Positions 56,780-64,000 of a stretch of DNA of 64,000 nucleotides are shown piece after piece. The stretch is from Chelonoidis abingdonii (taxonomy: Eukaryota; Chordata; Testudines; Testudinidae). Made by a program: the position numbers and the translations under genes. How positions within the stretch are numbered: position 1 is the stretch's first letter; each line of letters begins with the position of its first letter. The notes below the pieces were generated by a model, which did no database searches, had not been told where the DNA came from, and saw only the letters and a program-made list of their open reading frames with translations. The stretch lies in contig NC_133771.1 in assembly GCF_003597395.2 (NCBI RefSeq), positions 131,677,490-131,741,489 on the forward strand, read 5' to 3'.

Positions 56780-58480
56780 CCATCCGCATGATCGCAGTGA
56801 CCTGCTATGCCATGGAGGCCCCCAACCCCACTGCGAGCTCGTCGAGACTCAACTGTTGACGGCCAGCACAACGGCCATGTGCTCCGTGAAGATAGCCTGG
56901 GCGGAAACATGGCCCTACCTCCCTTTGTCAGAAGGGCATTCCCATCTCGGCACTTTTGGCATAGCCACACGACACTCGATATGTCTAGGTAGCATCCTTT
57001 CTCCCAGGCATTCGGAACGCCTTGACGCTTCAACTCGGCAGCCTTTCCTGTCTCTTTGAGTGGTCGCCCTGTCCAGTGTGCTGCATTTTTTGTGCTGGAA
57101 GTGGAGTTTTTTTCCCCACATATGACCGGTTCGCTTACCGCACGATGACCAGGAAATGTCCGCATGGTCTCGCTCTACCAAGGTCTCTCCCCGGACCATA
57201 TTTTTTACGATCTCGGACGTGCTGTTCTCAGGCCATAGAAGACAGGGCCACCACGCTGCCCCGCAGCGCTTATGGGTCCTACCCAACTTTGCAGGGCAGG
57301 AATGCGCATTCTCATGGTCACGTCATCGCGTGGTCCAGACACAACTGATATCCCACGTTGCTCGCCTGTCCATTAGCCACCCAATTACCCTGCCACTCAC
57401 CGCAGCCTCATACCTCAGGACCACGGCAGACTTGCCACCCGGACCTGCAGTCCTCTTCACCTCACAGTGTGCTGCTGCCGTGACTAGCAGGAAAACGAGC
57501 CCTTCCACCTGGTCAAACGTACCTTGCCTGGTGGAAGCGTTTCTTCTACAGGTGTGAAACGCTTAATCTTACTCCTGCTGAGGTCTCGATTCCCTTATGT
57601 TGGACATACCTCTGGCCTACAGCAGCAGGGCCTACCGGTGCGTCATCGCTTGAGGGTACACTTGGCAGCCATCTTTACCTTCCTCTAGGCTGAGGTGATC
57701 GTTCTGTGTTCTCACTCTCTATGGTTTCGAGGTTCCTCAAGGGCTTTGGAGCGCTTACACCCTATAGGTACACCGCCAGCCCCAACCTGGACCTCACATG
57801 GTTTTTAACCAGACTTATGTCTTCCAGCCCATTCGAGCCGTTAGCATCGCTTGCTCGTTTGCCTATACCTGTCTGGAAGACAGCTTTCCTCGTCGCCATT
57901 ACAATCAGCCAGACGATGTCTCCAAAGCTCAGGGCTCTTCGGGGTCCACCATGCACTATTTTTTCCCAAAGACGAGGTGCAGTTACAATCCTCACGCGGC
58001 TTCCTCCCTAGGTGGTGTCTGCCTTTGCCTGTTTGCCACCCTCAAGCGGGGCGATGGGGACAACAGTTGCACTCTACTGAACGTCTGTACAGCGCTCGCA
58101 GTTATGTTGAATGGACAAAACCATTTCCTAAGACGCCCAACTCTTGTGGCTCGCGGTAGCAGACCGGAGGAAAGGACTACCCGTTTTCCTCTCAGAGGAT
58201 CTCATCTTGGTGGATAACGTGCACCCGCACTTGGTTTATGATTGGCTCACTTCCCCAAGCCACATCACTATGCCTTCTACCAGGGCTCAGACTTGTCTGC
58301 CGCCTGCTGACTCGTGTCCCTACCCACGCAATCTCTCGCGCGGCTCCGTGGTCCTTGGTCCATACCTTTGCTTCGCGGCATTATGCTCTGGTTTAACAGT
58401 CAAGGGATGGCTGCAGCCTCTGCTCGGCGCTTTTGCATTTTGCAGTATCTCACTCCGACCCCACCGCCTACATAAGGCTT
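56780..58480 (+). pseudogene. DIRS copy 2 RNase H and tyrosine recombinase remnant
   Basis: Fragments in shifting frames mirror copy 1: QHNGHVLRE (RNase H region, about 56866), text equivalent to the [13 protein letters not shown] block (about 57005), MVSRFLKGFGALTPY (about 57720), then a segment parallel to the [12 protein letters not shown] catalytic-Arg region of copy 1 (about 57890). Frames change every 100-300 bp and the HxxR region is not clearly readable, so it is more decayed than copy 1. Confidence 0.7.
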
Positions 58481-58486
58481 GGGAAT

Positions 58487-58583
58487 CACCTACTGGAATG
58501 ATATGAGCAAGCACTCGAAGAAAAAAGACGAGTACTCACCTTTGTAACTGTTGTTCTTCGAGATGTGTTGCTCATATCCATTC
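58487..58583. repeat. DIRS copy 2 internal complementary region
   Basis: The left half (58487-58524) is complementary to the start of the left terminal repeat. The right half (58530-58583) is complementary to the end of the right terminal repeat. Layout and position, just inside the right repeat, match the other copy. Confidence 0.85.
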
Positions 58584-58616
58584 CACACCCGCCCTCCTTC
58601 TCCCACTGTCGGAGTA

Positions 58617-58838
58617 GCCGGCAAGAAGGAACTGAAGGGCGGGCTGGGTCGGCAGGGGTATATATCCGGCACCATAGCGGCGCCACTCCAGGGGGCGCGC
58701 CCTGCCGACCCAACCGAAGTGTTGCTAGGGTAAAAATCTTCGACGAACGTGCACGGCTGGCGGCGCACACACTACTGGAATGGATAATATGAGCACACAT
58801 CTCGAGGAACAACAGTTACAAAGGTGAGTAACCATCTT
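58617..58838 (-). repeat. DIRS copy 2 right inverted terminal repeat
   Basis: It runs from gccggcaagaaggaactgaa to caacagttacaaaggtgagt, then aaccatctt. It shares gggtcggcaggg, the tatatatccggc box and gcgccactccagggggc with the left repeat in inverted order. Confidence 0.85.
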
Positions 58839-59041
58839 CCCTTCTGATACCAAGCCAAACTGATTGTCTGGCGGGGGCTGGAGAAGGGCAGAGTGGAGTC
58901 TTGGCTCTGCTAACCCTGAGAGCTTTCCAACCATTTGCTGCTAGGAGTAGTATCTAAGGTACAAAGCCATGCTCTTGAGCCCTGGAGATGCAACTATGAC
59001 CAACCTTAAATGTAGCTGCACAAGTAGAAGGGAGAGTCTTT

Positions 59042-61196
59042 GGCCTGGTCTACACTATGCATTTAAACCGATTTAGCAGCGTTAAACGGTTTAACGCTGT
59101 ACCCGTCCACACTACGAGGCCCTTTATACCGATATAAGGGCTCTTTAAATCGGTTTCTGTACTCCTCCCCAACGAGAGGGAGTAGCGCTAAAATCGGTAT
59201 TACCATATCGGATTAGGGTTAGTGTGGCTGCAAATCGACGTATTGGCCTCCGGGCGGCATCCCACAGTGCACCACTGTTGACCGCTCTGGACAGCAATCT
59301 GAACTCGGATGCTGTGGGCCAGGTAAACAGGAAAAGCCCCGGGAACTTTTGAATTTCATTTCCTGTTTGCCCAGCGTGGAGCTCTGATCAGCACAGGTGT
59401 GCGACCGATGCAGTCCCAAATCCAAAAAAGAAGCCTCCAGCATGGGACCGTCACAGGAGATACTGGATCTGAATTGCTGTATGGTGAGACAAATCTGTTC
59501 TCTCAGAGCTCCGTTACAGAAGACAAAAATGCTAAAGCATTTGAAAAAAATCGTCCAGGCTACACAGTTGCTGCGTGACAAGCGTAACGGAAAGCCAAAG
59601 AATCAAATGGACACTCATGGGGAGGGAGGGAGGGGTACTGAGGACTCCAGCTATCCCACAGGGCCGCAGCAGTCTCCGAAAAATGGGTTACATTCTGGCT
59701 GAGCTCCCAATGCCTGTAGGTTCAAAACACATTGTCCGGCGTGGTTCAGGGTATAGCTCAACAATTTACTTGTCCCCCTCCCCCTCCACTTGAAAGGAAA
59801 GGAAAGAATCGTTCTCTCTTGACTTCTTTCAATATCACCCTGTGTCTATTGAATGCTGCTGGTAGACGCGATGCTGCGGCAGTGAAGAGCAGTATCTGCT
59901 CCTCTCCCCTCCCTGGTGGCAGATGGTGCAGTTAGGACTGCTAGCCGTCCTTGTCATCAGCCCATGAGTGCTCCTGGCTGGCTCAGGGAGGCTGCCCGGG
60001 GGTGCCCTGGGTAAAAATAGGAATGATTTCCCGGTCCGGTTCCCAGTAGATGGTACAAGAATGGCTGGTACCGTCCTCACCATAGCAACTGGGGCTGAGC
60101 TCCATCAGCCCCCTCCTTTCCTGTGTAAGAAAAGATTCTGTGACTGCCTGGACTTATCATAGCAGCAGGATGCTGGGCTCCTCTCCCCGCACCACTTAAT
60201 GTCCTGCCTGGACTTTCATAGCAGCGGGGCTGCCTCCCCCTCATTTTATTCTCATCTAACAAAAGTCAGTGTTTCTTATTCCTGCATTCTTATAACTTCA
60301 TGACACAAATGGGGGGGACACTGCCATGATAGCCAGGAAGGTTGGGAGGAGGGGAAGCAACCGGGTGGGTTGTTGCAGGGGCACCCCCCGTGAATGGCAT
60401 ACAGCTCAACATTTCTGCGGGATCTGACACGGAGCAGCTGTGCTCTCTGATAACACTGGTTCTCAGTACACTTGCCCCATATTCTAGGCAGGACTGACTC
60501 TATTTTTAGAAACCATAAAGGAGGGATTGACTCAGGGAGTCATTCCCAGTTTTGGCCTTTGCACCCCGGCCAACCTCAGCCAGGGGCACCCATGATAGCA
60601 GCAGACAGTACAGAAGGACAGATAACCGTCATCTTACTGCCAATTTACAATGGCAGCAGACAGTACAGAATGACTGGTAACTGTTCTCTGCTATCATGCA
60701 AAGAGCAAAAGAATGCTGCTGTTTGTAGCACTGCAGTAACCCTCTGTTAGCGGCATCCAGTACACATTACGGTGACAGTAAAGAAAAAAAAAAAAGCTGA
60801 AAGGGCTCCATGGTTGCCGTCCTATGGTGTCTGCCAGGGCAATCCAGGGAAAAGGGCGCGAAATGATTGTCTGCCGTTGTTTTTCCCGGAGGAAGGATGA
60901 GTGACAACATTTACCCAGAACCACCCACGACAATGATTTTTTGCCCCATTCAGCCACTGGGCTCTCACCCAGAATTCCAAGGGGGCGGGGGGACTGCGGA
61001 ACTATGGGATAGCTACAGAATAGTACCTCCACAGTGCAACGCTCCGGAAATCGAGCGCTAGCCTCGAACGCATGGACGCCCACCCGCCAAATTAATGTGC
61101 TTAGTGTGGCTGCGTGCACTCGACTTTATACCAATCTGTTTTACAAAACCGGTTTATGTAAAATCGGAAATTAATCCCGTAGTGTAGACCGTACCC
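59042..61196 (+). mobile_element. Non-autonomous Harbinger (2.2 kb)
   Basis: The left terminus is GGCCTGGTCTACACTATG and the right terminus, read inward, GGGTACGGTCTACACTACGG. TTT triplets flank it (59039-59041 and 61197-61199). The sub-terminal text repeats ttaaaccgattt/aatcggttt blocks. The interior at about 59850-60060 (gctggtagacgcgatgctg...ggtggcagatggtgcagt) is homologous to 29210-29370 of the two-gene Harbinger. No transposase or Myb gene is present, so it would have needed proteins from a relative. Confidence 0.8.
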
Positions 61197-61736
61197 TTTT
61201 TTCTCTGCATAACTTTTTCAAGGACTGGCAGAATTCTAACCCACAGTACTGGAATAGTTAATGAAAATATTGTTAGTTCTCTCTCTCAGACACAGACACA
61301 CCAGCTTCATACAATACAAGCATTAGGAAATCTCTTGTAGAAATCAGTGTTCATATTTATTACCTAGTGTGTCCAAGCTGACTTGTTTTCAGTAAAGTAA
61401 TTGTTTTTCTGGCAACATGTCAACTTTTGCAGGCCCAAAACATTTTAGGGCACTTTGTGGTTTTAGTAGTGGTCTGATGATGAGTGAAATGATATTTTGA
61501 AGTGCAAGTCTGACTGAAAGGTGCAAAGGTGTCAAAACCCACATTCTCATTCCGTTGATCTTGCTGCAGCTCTGAGCAGAGCCGTTCCACTGTGGCTTTG
61601 TTAGAGCAACTTTAAAGTTGTACTGACTTTGGGTGTGCCAGAAATGCACCTGAGGATTGATATAGCAGGAGGTTTAGCTCATCCATGCCCACTCTTTCCC
61701 TTTTACATTGGCAACAAACAGCGAGGTGGTCTACTC

Positions 61737-62833
61737 CAGTGGCTCTCAACTTTCTAGATTACCTGTACCCCTTTCAGGAGTCTGATTTGTCTTGCATATC
61801 CCCAATGTCTTACCTCACTTTAAAAACTGCTTGCTTACAAATCAGATATAAAATATAAAAAGAAAGAGTACTTGTGGCACCTTAGAGACTAACAAATTTA
61901 TTTCAGGGATAATAGCTTTCGTGGGCTACAGCTCACTTCTTTTGGATGCATAGAATGGAACACACCAGACAGGAGATATTTCATACATACAGAGAAACAT
62001 GAAAAGGTGAAGTATGCATACCAACTGGAAGAGTCCAATCAATTGAGATGAACTATCGTCAGCAGGAGGAAAATAACCTTTGAGTGATAATTGGAGATGC
62101 CCCATTGAAGGTGTGAGGAGAAAAACCCAATGGGGAGAACACTTCAGGGAGAAACCTCTTCTAACCACTCAGTGACAGATTGAGGTGGAGTATTTGCAAC
62201 AAAATAACTTCAAAAAATAGACTCCAAAGAGAGACTGCTGGAACTCAAAATTAATATGCAAATTGGATACAATTTAACTTAGGTTTTAACAGAGATACTG
62301 GAATGGTTGGTCATTTACAGCTAATTGAATCTATTTCCCATGTTTAAGTTCTACAGTTGTATGCATATTTTCACCTTTTCATGTTCTCTGTAGTGTATAA
62401 TATCTCCTGTCTGGTGTGTTCCATTCTGTGCATCTAAGAAGTGAGCTGTAGCCCATGAAAGCTTATGCTGAATAAATTTGTTAGTCTCTAAGGTGCCACA
62501 CGTACTCCCTGTTCTTTTTGCGGATACAGACTAACATAGCTGCTACTCTGAAAAATATAAGTGTCACATCACATTATTACTGAACAATTGCTTATTTTCT
62601 CATTTTTATCATATAATAAAATCAATTGGAATATAAATATTGTACTTACATTTCAGTGTATATGGAGTAATATAAACATGTCATTTTAAGAAATTTTAGT
62701 TTGTCCTGACTTCACTTGTCCTTTTTATGTAGCCTGTTATAAAACTAGGGAAATGTCTAGGTGATTTGATGTGCTCCCTGAAAGACCTCTGCATACCCCC
62801 AGGGGTACACATACCCTTAGTTGAGAACCACTG
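61737..62833 (+). mobile_element. hAT MITE carrying a Penelope-derived insertion
   Basis: The ends are CAGTGGCTCTCAACTTTC and, inverted, CAGTGGTTCTCAACTAAG. The flanks gtctactc (61729-61736) and gtctaagc (62834-62841) match at 6 of 8. Removing the insert at 61858-62551 leaves about 400 bp. Confidence 0.78.
61858..62551. mobile_element. Penelope-like element ends in inverted arrangement
   Basis: The left part (61863-61940) reads agagtacttgtggcacctta, then gagactaacaaatttatttc and gctacagctcacttcttttg. The right part (62432-62551) contains the inverse complement of this and continues with gcggatacagactaacatag and ctgctactctg. This text is the familiar terminal sequence of reptile Penelope-like retroelements. 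Copies of aaaatata flank it (61850-61857 and 62552-62559). There is no RT or GIY-YIG coding, only the inverted ends and a spacer. Confidence 0.7.
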
Positions 62834-63488
62834 GTCTAAGCCCTCTTATGTTGGCCCTGCAGTATCAGATGCTCGCTCTTATGCTGGGAGGATCCTGATG
62901 TGGCACAAAGTAACCACACAAGATCATTCTCCCCTCTATAATAAACTGGCAAACTCTTTTCAGAAAGGGATTATTTATGACTGTTACCTAGTGGGAAATA
63001 AAAATTGCAAGATCTGCTCCTATGATATATTTAAAGAGCAGCTGATGTCTCATGAAAAATATTGAACAAATACATTAGAAAGAACTCTGCTTCTTATTTT
63101 TTTGTTTTTTTTTTCTTTTTTTATCAGTACCATATCAGGATTAAAATAACATCTTTGATTTGCTCCTGCTTATTTAAGAGCTTAAGTACTAATTGATTGT
63201 AACATCATGTTAATTTCTACAGCCAACTGATTGTGAGGTAGTAAACTGGGATAAAACAATAGGTGGGAATACCAGTGTCTGAGAGATCTAATAATTGCGC
63301 ATGATCTTTAAACTGACAGCTTTAAAATATTAAAATGAAACTTTCAAAGGAATTTGTTCCTCCAGTCATTGAATCTGCGATAGTGATAGTGCCTTTCAAA
63401 GCAGGTAGATTCCCAGGATTGTTGCAATTTCCTACATTTTTGTCTTGCCGGATTACCTTGGCTTTTAACTGACATCATGGTTCATAAG

Positions 63489-63764
63489 TAAGGCTATGTT
63501 TTTGTCAACGATATTTTTAGTAAAAGTCATGGACAGGTCATGGACAATAATGAAAAATTCATGGAAGTCTGTGACCCGTCATTGACTGACTGTTACTTAA
63601 AATACCAATGAGAAAATGAGTAGCCTGGGCAGCTGCGGGGTGTGGGAAAGGCTATGGGAGCTCCAGGGTCCCCCTCTGCTGGCGGCTCCAAGCTCTGGGG
63701 ATCTCCCCCTGCTGCGCCTAAGGTCTTTGGAAGTCATGGATTCTGTGACTAAATCGCAGCCTTA
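63489..63764 (+). mobile_element. hAT MITE (276 bp)
   Basis: The ends are TAAGGCTATGTTTTTGTCA and, inverted, TAAGGCTGCGATTTAGTCA. The flanks ttcataag (63481-63488) and tgaataag (63765-63772) match at 6 of 8. Internal gtcatggacaggtcatgg text is repeated. There is no coding capacity. Confidence 0.78.
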
Positions 63765-64000
63765 TGAATAAGTTAGAATAACACATCCAGTGCATCTGTG
63801 TTAATTACTGTCCTTGAAAACTAAATATAACAATCATGAGTGCAAATTCTACAGTTCATAGACCTGTGTTTGTAATCTAATAATTCAAAACAAAAGACAA
63901 AACAACATTAGAAGAACTTAAATAGGTTTGTGCAGTAGTTAGCAAACAATACAACTAGCCTATATTTATAAACATGAGGAAATGCAATAAAAACAGTGTT

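Larger units (their letters stand above)
52889..58838 (+). mobile_element. DIRS retrotransposon, copy 2, with tandem array and insertion
   Basis: About 5.95 kb with inverted terminal repeats (52889-53064 and 58617-58838) and an ICR (58487-58583). Order: left repeat, GC-rich ORF1 region with a tandem array (53530-54620), an AT-rich insert unlike DIRS (55098-56765), then decayed RNase H and YR sequence (56780-58480). The reverse transcriptase found in the other copy is absent. It begins only about 200 bp after CEP43 exon 8, in the same direction. Confidence 0.85.
52687..64000 (+). other. CEP43 intron 8, continuing past the window
   Basis: At least 11.3 kb. I looked for the next conserved FOP blocks (the Lys-rich continuation after KPE-x-Y-G, the DDDYVDDF-type acidic motif and the acidic C-terminus) on the + strand and saw none. 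The segments 58840-59036, 61200-61728, 62845-63480 and 63773-64000 hold no recognised gene or repeat. Confidence 0.8.

Noticed and set aside
62766..63065. 99-codon ORF as a CEP43 exon
   Set aside because: It does not match the expected continuation of FOP, starts inside a hAT MITE, and has no donor site at its end (runs to a stop).

Overview
The window looks like one vertebrate locus, most likely from a turtle. It holds the 5' two thirds of a single multi-exon gene on the + strand, CEP43 (FOP, formerly FGFR1OP), in introns packed with transposable elements. The protein call rests on eight exons that splice in frame into 258 codons plus 2 nt and read as the FOP N-terminal half. The turtle guess rests on the repeat mix: CR1 LINEs carrying an ORF1 esterase, a tRNA-headed SINE, Harbinger, hAT and Tc1/mariner elements, Penelope-like ends and DIRS tyrosine-recombinase retrotransposons. 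No bacterial-type gene, CRISPR array or rRNA is present.

Layout. Bases 1-3950 are upstream sequence with LINE remnants and a hAT MITE. A CpG-rich, TATA-less promoter lies at about 3950-4460, with a YY1-type site overlapping the start codon. The exons are at 4453-4533, 19029-19082, 21376-21430, 22466-22554, 26227-26361, 37333-37413, 48021-48080 and 52466-52686. The remaining exons must lie beyond 64000.

Intron 1 carries a 5.1 kb hAT transposon with a broken transposase, an 8 bp target duplication and a nested solo LTR with its own 5 bp duplication. Introns 2-4 carry short MITEs, an LTR-like block and a SINE. Intron 5 carries a two-gene PIF/Harbinger transposon (DDE transposase plus Myb/SANT accessory gene) that was later split by a DIRS retrotransposon. 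Intron 6 carries an older DIRS-like 5' fragment, a ZMYM1-like hAT transposase relic and a CR1 LINE interrupted by a Harbinger MITE. Intron 7 carries hAT and fold-back repeats. Intron 8 carries a second DIRS copy with a roughly 170 bp tandem repeat array, a 2.2 kb non-autonomous Harbinger, and a hAT MITE with a Penelope-derived insertion.

Only CEP43 looks functional. Every transposon gene has stops or frameshifts, although catalytic motifs often survive. The most informative observations are the nested insertions, dated relative to each other by exact target-site duplications, and the two DIRS copies that keep inverted terminal repeats and internal complementary regions. I did not find convincing evidence of a wholly new system. 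The least explained DNA is the 1.67 kb AT-rich insert inside the second DIRS copy (about 55098-56765) and the ~170 bp tandem array next to it.
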